From: an uncultured Fibrobacter sp.
Lineage (GTDB): Bacteria; Fibrobacterota; Fibrobacteria; Fibrobacterales; Fibrobacteraceae
Length of the DNA stretch: 54,798 bases
Direction of reading: 5' to 3'
Assembly: GCA_947165045.1 (NCBI GenBank)
Contig: CAMUYW010000016.1
Location: 1 to 54,798, forward strand
Every line of letters starts with the position of its first letter. Position 1 is the first letter of the stretch. The position numbers and the translations under genes were made by a program. Of this stretch, positions 34,788 through 42,934 are shown piece by piece. The notes beneath the pieces were generated by a model. That model ran no database searches, had not been told where the DNA came from, and worked only from the letters and a program-made list of their open reading frames with translations.

Positions 34788-34813
34788 GCTTTGCAAAAAA
34801 GCCTTTGCAAAGC
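34788..34813. promoter_or_regulatory. Palindrome just upstream of the envelope-operon promoter
   Basis: GCTTTGCAAA-(6)-TTTGCAAAGC, perfect 10-bp arms, starting 8 bp upstream of the -35 candidate. Both arms contain the self-palindromic TTTGCAAA. It is a candidate operator or activator site, or an intrinsic hairpin. Confidence 0.65.
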
Positions 34814-34856
34814 TAGATGTATCAACGAAATACCACCATCCAAGCCATATAAACGC

Positions 34857-34956
34857 TGGACTCAAGCGTAAACGGAAATTTTTAGCGGCGCAAACGTTTC
34901 CGAATGTTTACAAACTAAAGTTTTTGACGAACATCACAATGGACTCAAGCGTAAAC
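34857..34956. repeat. 17-bp direct repeats between the envelope operon and the GH5 lipoprotein gene
   Basis: TGGACTCAAGCGTAAAC occurs without mismatch at 34857-34873 and 34940-34956 (83-bp period). The first copy is preceded by AAACGC, giving ACGCT..AGCGT symmetry. This divergent region of 326 bp (34720-35045) contains no gene. The repeats may bind a shared regulator of the flanking cellulose-related genes. Confidence 0.8.
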
Positions 34957-35045
34957 ATAACATAAGCAAGTTTTGATTTTCTATTTTGCAATTTGATATA
35001 GATTTTGAGAACAGGTATTGAATTAGGAACCTTTTGGGGGTCACC

Positions 35046-36182
35046 ATGTTAAAAAAATTTCTTTCCGCAATGGCAATTGGATGCGCATTTTGGGCATGCG
35101 ACAGAGGCGCTGCAACAGCACCAACACCAACCACGCCTACCACAAGCAAAGCCACTCCCGTAGATTACACTTTGGGTAGAACCATGAACGCGATCCTCGG
35201 GCGCGGTATCAACCTCGGTAACTCATGGGATTCTGAAGGTGCAGACGATGCCGGTTGGGGAAACCCGATCCGCGATACGGATTTTGCAGTCATCAAGGCT
35301 GCCGGTTTTAACTCTGTGCGTATCCCTGTTCGTTGGCAATCCAATTCCGATTACGGTACGCATACGGTGGACCCGGATCGTTTAAACGGCGTTTTAAACC
35401 ATATCCGACTCGCTTTAGCAAACGGACTTGCTGTAGTCGTAAACTTCCACCACTATGTAGACTTGAACTGCGCCGGCGGTGGCGGAAACAAGCCCGACGG
35501 TTCCAAGTGCACCTACAACGAAGCGGAATTTACCGCAGAAAAGGCTCACTTCCTTGCTTTGTGGGCACAAGTAGCAGCTGCAATGGGAGAATTCGAAGAC
35601 AATCAAGTCGTTCTTGAAATTTTGAACGAACCCATCATTCCCGATGCAAAACTCGTAGACCAGCTCATGACGGAAGCGTACAACGTCATCCGCACATTCG
35701 CTCCTGGCAAGACCATCATGTTCGAAGCATACCACGCGGCTAAATTCGCTGATATCGAATCGTTGCATTTACCGTTAGACGGAAACATTATCTTTAGCGG
35801 TCACTATTACGAACCTTACACCTATAGCCACCAAGGTCTCGGCTACGAATGCAAAGGCGATGCCGCATTGGTCTCCACAGCATCAAGTGACTTAAAATAC
35901 TACGCTACACTCGCTTATGAACATTATCCCGATGTAAACGGTATAGACCATGTTCCTTTAAATATGGGTGAATTTGGTGTTGCCGGTGGCGATGCAGGCT
36001 ATTGCAATCCGGGCCCATCGAACTCGGGCAAGACTTATTGGGTTAAAAACGCCGCTAAAGCAGCAATCGATAACGGGATGTCGTTCCACTACTGGAGCTT
36101 TGGTCAAACCAGTGGATTCGATGCCTACAACACGGGCTCAGAACATTGGTATACAGGATTCCCAGAAGCGTTAATCTTCTAA
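35046..36182 (+). CDS. GH5 cellulase lipoprotein
   Basis: 378 residues from the ATG at 35046, preceded by GGGGG; an in-frame ATG at 35034 is less likely. The N-terminus has a hydrophobic stretch with Cys at 13 and 18 (IGC and FWAC), so it is probably lipidated, then a Thr/Pro/Ala linker (about 20-38). The GH5 catalytic domain fills about 45-378: GINLGNSWD, VRIPVRW, NFHHY, LNEP with acid/base Glu195, HYYEPYTYSHQG, and MGEFGV with nucleophile Glu309. It is an endo-beta-1,4-glucanase-like enzyme displayed on the cell surface or in the periplasm. It is divergent from the envelope operon. Confidence 0.92.
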   Translation: MLKKFLSAMAIGCAFWACDRGAATAPTPTTPTTSKATPVDYTLGRTMNAILGRGINLGNSWDSEGADDAGWGNPIRDTDFAVIKAAGFNSVRIPVRWQSNSDYGTHTVDPDRLNGVLNHIRLALANGLAVVVNFHHYVDLNCAGGGGNKPDGSKCTYNEAEFTAEKAHFLALWAQVAAAMGEFEDNQVVLEILNEPIIPDAKLVDQLMTEAYNVIRTFAPGKTIMFEAYHAAKFADIESLHLPLDGNIIFSGHYYEPYTYSHQGLGYECKGDAALVSTASSDLKYYATLAYEHYPDVNGIDHVPLNMGEFGVAGGDAGYCNPGPSNSGKTYWVKNAAKAAIDNGMSFHYWSFGQTSGFDAYNTGSEHWYTGFPEALIF

Positions 36183-36204
36183 TTAGATTTTTCGCGAACT
36201 GGAG

Positions 36205-36972
36205 TTACGGGCGAACAAGAGTGCCCGACCAATGATTATCGAAAAAGGCTTGGAACAAAGGTTCCGGGCCTTTTTTTAGTTCCTCAATGACTTCCGCCAT
36301 CGGACGATGGCTGCGGTAAAGCTCACGATAGGCTCTTTCGAAATACGCAATACGTTCTGGCGGAAATTCACTTGCATGGATGCGGAGCGCATGAAGGTTC
36401 AAAGCCGCAAAGCGGAGCGGGTTACCGAAAGCACGGCTGCACGGCGGAACATCGTAATCAACTTTGAGCGTGCCACCCACAAATGCATAGGCGCCTACCT
36501 GATTGCGCTGCTGCACCGCAGTTGTTCCACCGAGAGTCGCAAACTTACCGATACGCACATGCCCACCGAGCTGGCAAGCATTAGCAATGACCGCACCTTC
36601 ACCAATTTGGCAATCGTGCCCCACATGGGCATAAGCCATAATCAAAACGTGGGAAGCGAGACGCGTGCAGCCACCACCTTGCGCTGTACCACGATTGAGC
36701 GTCGTATATTCGCGGATAATGCAATTTTCGCCAATTTCAAGACGAGTCGGTTCACCAGCGTACTTGAGGTCTTGCGGAGGCGCCCCAAGAATCGCTCCAT
36801 CGTAAACATGCGTATTTGCCTTGATGGTCACACCGCCATACACGCGCACCCGAGATTCGAGCACCACATTTTCGCCAATTTCGACCCCCTCATCAACAAC
36901 GCACCACGGGCCAATTATTGCGGACTCGTGGACTTTGGCGGATTGATGAACAAAAGCGGAGGGATGAAGCAT
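36205..36972 (-). CDS. lpxA: UDP-N-acetylglucosamine acyltransferase (LpxA)
   Basis: 255 residues. Left-handed beta-helix hexapeptide repeats fill the first 190 residues, with the catalytic His in AHVGHDCQIG (about 122), GNPLRFAALN after the helix and a C-terminal helical acyl-carrier-protein-binding part. It starts lipid A synthesis by acylating UDP-GlcNAc, which shows that the host makes lipopolysaccharide. It stands apart from lpxD/fabZ/lpxB, which are not in this window. It is divergent from the GT2 gene at 37007. Confidence 0.95.
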   Translation of the reverse strand: MLHPSAFVHQSAKVHESAIIGPWCVVDEGVEIGENVVLESRVRVYGGVTIKANTHVYDGAILGAPPQDLKYAGEPTRLEIGENCIIREYTTLNRGTAQGGGCTRLASHVLIMAYAHVGHDCQIGEGAVIANACQLGGHVRIGKFATLGGTTAVQQRNQVGAYAFVGGTLKVDYDVPPCSRAFGNPLRFAALNLHALRIHASEFPPERIAYFERAYRELYRSHRPMAEVIEELKKGPEPLFQAFFDNHWSGTLVRP

Positions 36973-37006
36973 GGTTATAATTTAGTATTTTGCTACATTT
37001 CCCGAC

Positions 37007-38110
37007 ATGGGTGGCATTATTATCGCATGCCTGACTGCGCTTTACGCGTTTCTGTTCCTATTCTTCATCATAGGACTGTTAAAGACGCATCGCTATAAAG
37101 GCCCTAAAGCGACCCCGAGCGTTTCGGTCGTCGTTCCGATGCGAAACGAAGAGGAATTTGCCGAACGCACACTCGAAGCTTTAGCCAACCAGGACTACAT
37201 TGGCGAATGGGAAGTGATTTGCGTCGATGACCGTTCTACGGACCGCACGCGAGAGATTCTCGAGAAGTTTGCGGCAACGCACCCGCGTTTTAGGGTATTG
37301 TCGCTTTCGCCAGACCTGCCACAAATTGCAAGTCCCAAGAAACGCGCCCTCGAAAGTGCTTTCAAGATTGCAAAAAACGAAGTTCTTTTAACGATGGATG
37401 CCGACTGCGTCCCGCGCAAGAGTTGGATTACCGCCATGGCCGGGCGATTTGTCGACGGCATCTGCATTGTGCAGGGCCCCAAGCAAAACAACGGTTCTCG
37501 CACCATGCCGCATCTTTATCAAAAGCTCGAAACACTCGGCTACACAGCCATGGAAGCCGCAGGCTTTAGCCTCGGCCGCCCGATTGTTGCAAGTGCCGCA
37601 TGCCTTGCGTACAAGAAAGACTTGTTCTTTAAAGTCGGCGGTTTCGGTGATCTCGTGAACCTCTCGAGCGGCGACGACGACATGCTCATCCACAAGATGA
37701 TGAAAATCCCGGGAACAAAGGTCTGCTACAATCTTGATAAAGATGCCGTGATTGAAACCGCTCCGGTGCACACATGGAAACAGCTTTTCAACCAACGCGC
37801 CCGCTGGAGCAGTAACGGCACGAACTACGAAAGCAAAGCCTATATTCTCTTGCTCACGCTCATTTACACATACTACATCTGGATGTTCTTGAGTCCGTGG
37901 TGCGCGATATTCCTGGATTTCCCGTGGCAGTGGTGCGTATTCAGCATCTTGCCGAAGTTTATCGTGGACTTCGTATTCCTCATGATTGCTTCGTGGAAAT
38001 TACATGCTAAGCGTAAAATGCTAGCATTCTTGCCTGTCGAGCTGATACAAATTCCGATGATTGTATTCTGCGTACCCGCAGGCATTACCGGAATGTTCAG
38101 GTGGAAGTGA
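37007..38110 (+). CDS. Family 2 glycosyltransferase, integral membrane
   Basis: 367 residues. An N-terminal membrane helix (about 3-25), then a GT2 domain with SVVVPMRNEE, CVDDRSTDRT, MDADC (DxD), GDDDMLI and the acceptor motif QRARW, and three C-terminal hydrophobic segments. The layout is that of processive membrane GT2 enzymes that extend beta-linked glycans or glycosylate lipids. Donor and product are unknown. It is divergent from lpxA, so an envelope-glycan role is a fair inference. A palindromic element lies right after the stop. Confidence 0.9.
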   Translation: MGGIIIACLTALYAFLFLFFIIGLLKTHRYKGPKATPSVSVVVPMRNEEEFAERTLEALANQDYIGEWEVICVDDRSTDRTREILEKFAATHPRFRVLSLSPDLPQIASPKKRALESAFKIAKNEVLLTMDADCVPRKSWITAMAGRFVDGICIVQGPKQNNGSRTMPHLYQKLETLGYTAMEAAGFSLGRPIVASAACLAYKKDLFFKVGGFGDLVNLSSGDDDMLIHKMMKIPGTKVCYNLDKDAVIETAPVHTWKQLFNQRARWSSNGTNYESKAYILLLTLIYTYYIWMFLSPWCAIFLDFPWQWCVFSILPKFIVDFVFLMIASWKLHAKRKMLAFLPVELIQIPMIVFCVPAGITGMFRWK

Positions 38111-38118
38111 CACGTAGT

Positions 38119-38187
38119 GTCATCCTCACGAAGGTGAGGATCCATAAATTCTAGAAATGATGGATTCCCGCCTACGCGGGAATGACG
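38119..38187. repeat. Two dispersed palindromes in tandem, opposite orientation
   Basis: 38119-38141: GTC then ATCCTCAC-gaag-GTGAGGAT. 38164-38187: ATTCCCGC-ctac-GCGGGAAT then GACG. The second overlaps the 3' end of the tRNA nucleotidyltransferase gene, whose TAG stop is formed by the loop bases 38172-38174. Confidence 0.82.
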
Positions 38188-39491
38188 AAGCCGCGAACCC
38201 ATTCAATTGCGTCGTCAGCGCTTTTTATTTTTCCGTCGAGTTGCAATTCAAAGCTCTGCTTGATAAGTTCACCCATTTGCTTGCTCGGTTTCATACCCAT
38301 TTCCATGAGCATTTTGCCCATGAGGAACGGTTGCGGTGCAGCTTCGAGCAAATTAAGGTCTGCAGCAGCCTGCCATAGCTTTTCGGGGAACTCCGCATCA
38401 CCAGCACAAGCATTGTTAGCGTAAAATTCACGAGGAGTGCACTTCACTAGCAAGCACAAAAGCTTTAAACCGCCGAGCTTAACAGCGAGGCGACGAAGCG
38501 CAGGTGCATTGTTTACAATCGCAAAGTCGAGATTACTGTACTCGTTCAAGAGCAGCGGAACGATTTTCAATAAATGCGTTTCGTTTGTAATACGTTCCAA
38601 GAACTTGAGCGAGGTTCCCGGATTTCCACAAAGGAATGAAGCAAACGCAAATTCCATCGCCTGAGCATCCGAAAGAGCATTGCCTTCGGCAACAAGCGTT
38701 TGACGGGCGCTCTCCATGTTGTCGAGCATTTCACCTAACGCATCCCAAGATTCATGGAGCGGAAAAACTTCTGGGAAAAATTCGTTCAGCTTAATGTCCA
38801 AAAAAGCACGCAGGCCCTTCGATGGCTTGCCGGGCTTCAAAAGCCACTTTTTGAATTCTTCAAAAAGCCTTTCGATAGAAAGGTCGGCAAGCGAAAGCGT
38901 CTTGCATAGTTCTACAGTCTCAGGCGCAAGTGTAAGCGCAAAGCGGCTCGCGAACTGCACACCGCGCAAAATGCGAAGCGAATCTTCGACAAAAGCAGGC
39001 CCCACATGGCGCAACAGCCCTTTCTTCAAATCATCAATTCCACCATACGGATCACAAAGCGTCAGTTCCGGCAATTCCATGCCCATTGCATTTATCGTAA
39101 AGTCACGACGCAGCGCTGCTTCCTTGAACGATAACTTTTCATCGGTATGCACCACGAAACCGCGATGACCATAGCCCACCTTACTTTCTGTACGCGGGAA
39201 CGAAAAATCGAGCGAAAGGCCCTTCATCGCCAAATGGATGACGCCAAAAGCCTTCCCGACCAAATTCGTACGGCCGTATTTCTTTAAAATAGGAACAAGT
39301 TCATCTTGCGTGAGGTCGTAAACTTCGACATCGTAATCGCGGCAATCCTTGCCCAAAAGCGCATCGCGCACCCAGCCGCCAACCAAAAAAGCACGACCGC
39401 CGGCTTCACGAATCTCATGAGCAATAGAAAGCAAACGCTTGGGCAGATCCGGTTCAAACGTTTCGCCCGCAAGGGTAACTATGCTGGGCAT
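38172..39491 (-). CDS. cca: tRNA nucleotidyltransferase / poly(A)-polymerase-type protein (CCA-adding)
   Basis: 439 residues of the class II nucleotidyltransferase superfamily. The active-site motif GGWVRDALLG with DYDVEVYD supplies the two carboxylates, RRDFTINAM and DPYGGIDDLKKG are the conserved downstream motifs, and EDSLRILRGVQFASRF is the RNA-contact helix. It repairs or adds the CCA ends of tRNAs, which is needed here because the tRNA-Val in this window lacks an encoded CCA. The last residues VIPA and the stop come from a dispersed palindromic element. Its start overlaps the stop of the upstream lipoprotein gene by one base (TAATG). Confidence 0.93.
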   Translation of the reverse strand: MPSIVTLAGETFEPDLPKRLLSIAHEIREAGGRAFLVGGWVRDALLGKDCRDYDVEVYDLTQDELVPILKKYGRTNLVGKAFGVIHLAMKGLSLDFSFPRTESKVGYGHRGFVVHTDEKLSFKEAALRRDFTINAMGMELPELTLCDPYGGIDDLKKGLLRHVGPAFVEDSLRILRGVQFASRFALTLAPETVELCKTLSLADLSIERLFEEFKKWLLKPGKPSKGLRAFLDIKLNEFFPEVFPLHESWDALGEMLDNMESARQTLVAEGNALSDAQAMEFAFASFLCGNPGTSLKFLERITNETHLLKIVPLLLNEYSNLDFAIVNNAPALRRLAVKLGGLKLLCLLVKCTPREFYANNACAGDAEFPEKLWQAAADLNLLEAAPQPFLMGKMLMEMGMKPSKQMGELIKQSFELQLDGKIKSADDAIEWVRGFVIPA

Positions 39492-39856
39492 TATTGATTT
39501 GCCTCGACAGACTTGTAGCGATCGTAAATGCTTGTCGTCTTTTCTTCAGAAGAATCCTGCAACAACGTCGAAACGGGAATCACACTCTTGGACGTATCGC
39601 TTAAAGTAGAGCCTTCCGTATTGGCGTAACGTTCATAAATGCTCGCCGTCGATTGGCCCGATTCGCTTTTTACCTTCGATTCTTCGGCGCGGCAAGTGCG
39701 AAGTTCATTCTCAATATAGGCGCGTTGATCCGGAGAATACGTCTGCGTGTTCAAGCGGTATTCGATTTCTTCGCAAACAAGTCCCTGACGTTCACCGGCG
39801 CAACCGACAACTATTACAGCAGCAAAAAAGAGAGCGATTCCAACAAATTTATTCAT
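39491..39856 (-). CDS. Small lipoprotein with repeated SIYxRY motifs
   Basis: 121 residues with lipobox VVGC (Cys about 19). The mature part is polar. The segment SIYERYANTE (about 73-82) recurs as SIYDRYKSVE at the C-terminus (about 109-118), each after a Ser/Thr-rich stretch. No known family was recognised. It lies between the propeller gene (10-bp gap) and the tRNA nucleotidyltransferase (1-bp overlap). A role as an interaction partner of the propeller protein is only a contextual guess. Confidence 0.7.
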   Translation of the reverse strand: MNKFVGIALFFAAVIVVGCAGERQGLVCEEIEYRLNTQTYSPDQRAYIENELRTCRAEESKVKSESGQSTASIYERYANTEGSTLSDTSKSVIPVSTLLQDSSEEKTTSIYDRYKSVEANQ

Positions 39857-39866
39857 AGCAACCCTA

Positions 39867-42242
39867 TTAATGGATAATCAAGAGTTTTCCTTTTTTCACC
39901 TTGCTTCTACCACGAATAACATACTGGTAAACGCCAGGTGCTACGATATTTCCATTTTCCATACGGCCATTCCATTCGGCACGACCACCAGAAATTTGAT
40001 CGCCGCTCAAAGACATAACCAGCCTACCACCTCTGTTGTAAATGCCAATCACAGCGTCATCGGAAACATTGGCAAACGTAATATACGCCTGAAGCTTCGG
40101 ACGGAACGGATTTGGGAACACCTTCACGTCTTCGAGAGCTTCATTCGTCATGTTCTTTTCGGTACTGCGCACATCGTCTCTTTTATAACGGGTAATCCCA
40201 TTATCGTGCGCAAACCAGACCATGCCCAAAATCGTATCCACAGCCACATCCTGAATTTTATCACTAAGCAATCCATGACGTGTCGTAAAATGAACTACAG
40301 ACAATGTATCTGGATTTGTTTTGCGCGGAGTCAAACGATATGCACCTTGCGAGGAGGTTCCCACCCAGAGATTTCCTCGGCTATCGACATCAATACTCGT
40401 AAAATCGGCGCCGCTAAGACCGTTAGTCGAGAGAGGCGTTTTCAGGTCATTCTCATCTTTGTCCCAATACACAAGCGAAGAAGTCGTCACCATCCAAACG
40501 TTATCTGTTTTTGGTTCGTAAACCAAATCCAGCGGGGTTGTCGGAGCGCCCGAATACGTTTTTCTATAAGTTGTATCCACTCTGAAAATGTCACCACCCA
40601 TCTTGTTGGGAGGCGGGAATGTAAATACATCCAGGCCGCCATTGGCATCAATCGATGTTGAAGTACGAGTCCCGACATAGACCACCCAATTGCCATCTTC
40701 ATCTACTCTTACATGCATCGGTCCACCAATCGGGGCAGACCCCACATTACTTGCGCAAGACATCGTGTTACCATTCTTACCGAGTTCTACATACACCAAG
40801 CTATAGCCATTAACCGAAGCAGATGTCGTTAAATAACCAATATTGTTTGGAGCAGGAGCAGTCGATATCGCCAAAGTTGCCGGATTCATGTCCGGACTAT
40901 TTTCGTACCAGTTATCCATGCAATAATTTTGACGATTGTCCTTATCCGACAAAGACATGGCATCAACAACCGATTCAATCACGGTTTCATAGTTGCCGCC
41001 ATACAAAACATATCCATAACCCCAGAGGTGATAAAATGCGCCGCCGGCAGGGAGCACGGACAACGTTTTCAAATCATGGGCGCGAGCATCCGTTCCATTT
41101 TTTCCCACACCATAGAGAGCATCTATAGGGTCGCTCCATACGTATTGATTTTCCTTGCCCGAGAGACGGTAGTACGACAACTTTCCATCTTCGGCAGCAG
41201 CTAACACGCCCCCTTGCGGAAGAGCCTGGAGCTCATAAGCAGACCTTAACGGGAACGGCCTAAAATCCGTCAAGTCCGTAAGTTTTCCATTGTCGTAATG
41301 CAGAAGAATTTCTGGACCGCCCAATACCGCCTGACCAGACGGCTGCAACGACACCCAGCGCACCTTCGATCTGTAATAATAACGATAAGCCTTTTTCCCA
41401 TCCACCTTAATTTCAACAGAATCTCGCTCGTACAGAATAGAGTCCTTCAACACCTTTCCACGAATAGCAACCATCGATTCCGTTTCGGTAAACACTGAGA
41501 ATGTATCGAGTGCGACACGTGTCTCGCCATCATCGTCCCAAATACGCATGCCTTCTGTGGAGAACGTCTTGATCTTGCCATCTTTCCAGGCAATAGACTT
41601 GATCGGTTCATTGTCATTCGATGCGCTCTTAATGACCTTCCAAGAATCCGGATCGTACAAATGGACATCGGTATCCAAATTTTCCCAATCCATTTTGCGC
41701 ATATAAAGGCCACCACCCGCAGCAATAATCAAGGAATCGCCACGAATGTCCATCGCGCTTACAGGATAAGCAGAAACACTGATATCTGCAATACGTTCCA
41801 CCGTAAGCATAGACGTCATGGTCTTAAGATTAAAGAACGAAAGTCGATCTTCAAAAGCAATCACAAGAACCGGACCACCCAAGAGTGCCATTCCCGGAAT
41901 TACATGCGTATTGCTACCTGCATAAGATCGGCTAAGGACTTGCCAAGAACCGTTCGGCAACATTGTAGAAATAATGCCCAAATCGGTTACCGAAAAAACA
42001 CCAAGATCAGAAACAGCAACAGCGCTCATTGACTGCTCTCCAAGGCCATTCGATGTCGTATAAATATCGTCGGCATTTTTGGCTCTATAACGGAGACCAC
42101 CCCCCGTTGACAGGAACAATCCATCACCAAAAGAGATTGCCGCCTTTATCGGGAAAGGGCTTGAAAAGTTCGTCCACAGGTTTTGAGCAAAAACCGATGT
42201 GGCGACAGACAGGATGCAGATAAGATTAAGCAGTAATTTCAC
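39867..42242 (-). CDS. Secreted beta-propeller protein with FlgD-like/type IX-like C-terminal tail (PorZ-like candidate)
   Basis: 791 residues. Signal peptide (cleavage near VFAQ). The body has repeated propeller blades (SFGDGLFLSTGGGLRYR, SDLGVFSVTDLGIIST, DSRGNLWVGTSSQGAYRL, GMVWFAHDNGITRYKR), like two-component-regulator propeller repeats. The last 85 or so residues, from VKVFPNPFRP to KGKLLIIH, form a FlgD-like/T9SS-tail module (IGIYNRGGRLV, NGNIVAPGVYQYVI). The order of two propellers plus a tail recalls PorZ of the type IX secretion system, but the match is by eye and not decisive. It is probably surface-exposed. Confidence 0.8.
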   Translation of the reverse strand: MKLLLNLICILSVATSVFAQNLWTNFSSPFPIKAAISFGDGLFLSTGGGLRYRAKNADDIYTTSNGLGEQSMSAVAVSDLGVFSVTDLGIISTMLPNGSWQVLSRSYAGSNTHVIPGMALLGGPVLVIAFEDRLSFFNLKTMTSMLTVERIADISVSAYPVSAMDIRGDSLIIAAGGGLYMRKMDWENLDTDVHLYDPDSWKVIKSASNDNEPIKSIAWKDGKIKTFSTEGMRIWDDDGETRVALDTFSVFTETESMVAIRGKVLKDSILYERDSVEIKVDGKKAYRYYYRSKVRWVSLQPSGQAVLGGPEILLHYDNGKLTDLTDFRPFPLRSAYELQALPQGGVLAAAEDGKLSYYRLSGKENQYVWSDPIDALYGVGKNGTDARAHDLKTLSVLPAGGAFYHLWGYGYVLYGGNYETVIESVVDAMSLSDKDNRQNYCMDNWYENSPDMNPATLAISTAPAPNNIGYLTTSASVNGYSLVYVELGKNGNTMSCASNVGSAPIGGPMHVRVDEDGNWVVYVGTRTSTSIDANGGLDVFTFPPPNKMGGDIFRVDTTYRKTYSGAPTTPLDLVYEPKTDNVWMVTTSSLVYWDKDENDLKTPLSTNGLSGADFTSIDVDSRGNLWVGTSSQGAYRLTPRKTNPDTLSVVHFTTRHGLLSDKIQDVAVDTILGMVWFAHDNGITRYKRDDVRSTEKNMTNEALEDVKVFPNPFRPKLQAYITFANVSDDAVIGIYNRGGRLVMSLSGDQISGGRAEWNGRMENGNIVAPGVYQYVIRGRSKVKKGKLLIIH

Positions 42243-42271
42243 ATTATAAAATTACAAATTTTAAAAGATTT

Positions 42272-42886
42272 TCAACCAGCACATTCAATAATTTCCTGCA
42301 AAGAAGCATCCCGCCCCGTAATCATTTCAATACGATTTTTCTGCGTCATCATTTTCGATTCCATTTTTTTAAACGCGACATTTCGGCGATGGACTATACT
42401 ACCCCTAGAAAGTCCAATCAATCGGCTTAGTTCGCGAATGCTCAAGCCACCAATTACCGTAAGTTCCACAATCATCTTTTCAAGCGGATTTAACATTTCA
42501 AGCAAAAAAGTAAACTCGTCCATGACGGCATCCATGCGAAGGTTTTCTTCCGCTTGCCTATACGCATCAGCAGCACGAGCGCGATAGTTAGACTTTGGTT
42601 CACAAAGGCATGAGATTGGAATTTCGCGGGTCTTATAGCCTTTACGGCATTCATTGTAGTGGCAATGCAAAAGAACGGTCTGAAACCACGAAAAGAGATG
42701 AATTTGATTGTTCAGCTTTCGTGCATTTTTGCAAAAACGAAGAGCAACCTCCTGAAACAAGTCGTCCGCCTCGTCTTTCGTTCCACACTTTTGCAAGCAC
42801 AATTTGTATATTCTGTAGGAATATTTTTTCCATACAGCCCCCACCCAATCAGGGAGTCGGTTATCAAAGGAACCCGTATATGACAT
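42272..42886 (-). CDS. ECF-type RNA polymerase sigma factor
   Basis: 204 residues. Region 2 has DEADDLFQEVALRFCKN then LFSWFQTVLLHCHYNECRKG, and region 4 has LNPLEKMIVELTVIGGLSIRELSRLIGLSRGSIVHRRNVAFKKM, a helix-turn-helix for the -35 element. Region 3 is absent, as in ECF sigma factors. No anti-sigma gene is adjacent; the neighbours are the propeller protein downstream and dsbD divergent. The target regulon is unknown. Confidence 0.88.
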   Translation of the reverse strand: MSYTGSFDNRLPDWVGAVWKKYSYRIYKLCLQKCGTKDEADDLFQEVALRFCKNARKLNNQIHLFSWFQTVLLHCHYNECRKGYKTREIPISCLCEPKSNYRARAADAYRQAEENLRMDAVMDEFTFLLEMLNPLEKMIVELTVIGGLSIRELSRLIGLSRGSIVHRRNVAFKKMESKMMTQKNRIEMITGRDASLQEIIECAG

Positions 42887-42934
42887 ATCTCTTTTTCTGA
42901 TTTTCCTACTTCTTTTTTAGCGAGATTTTAATTT

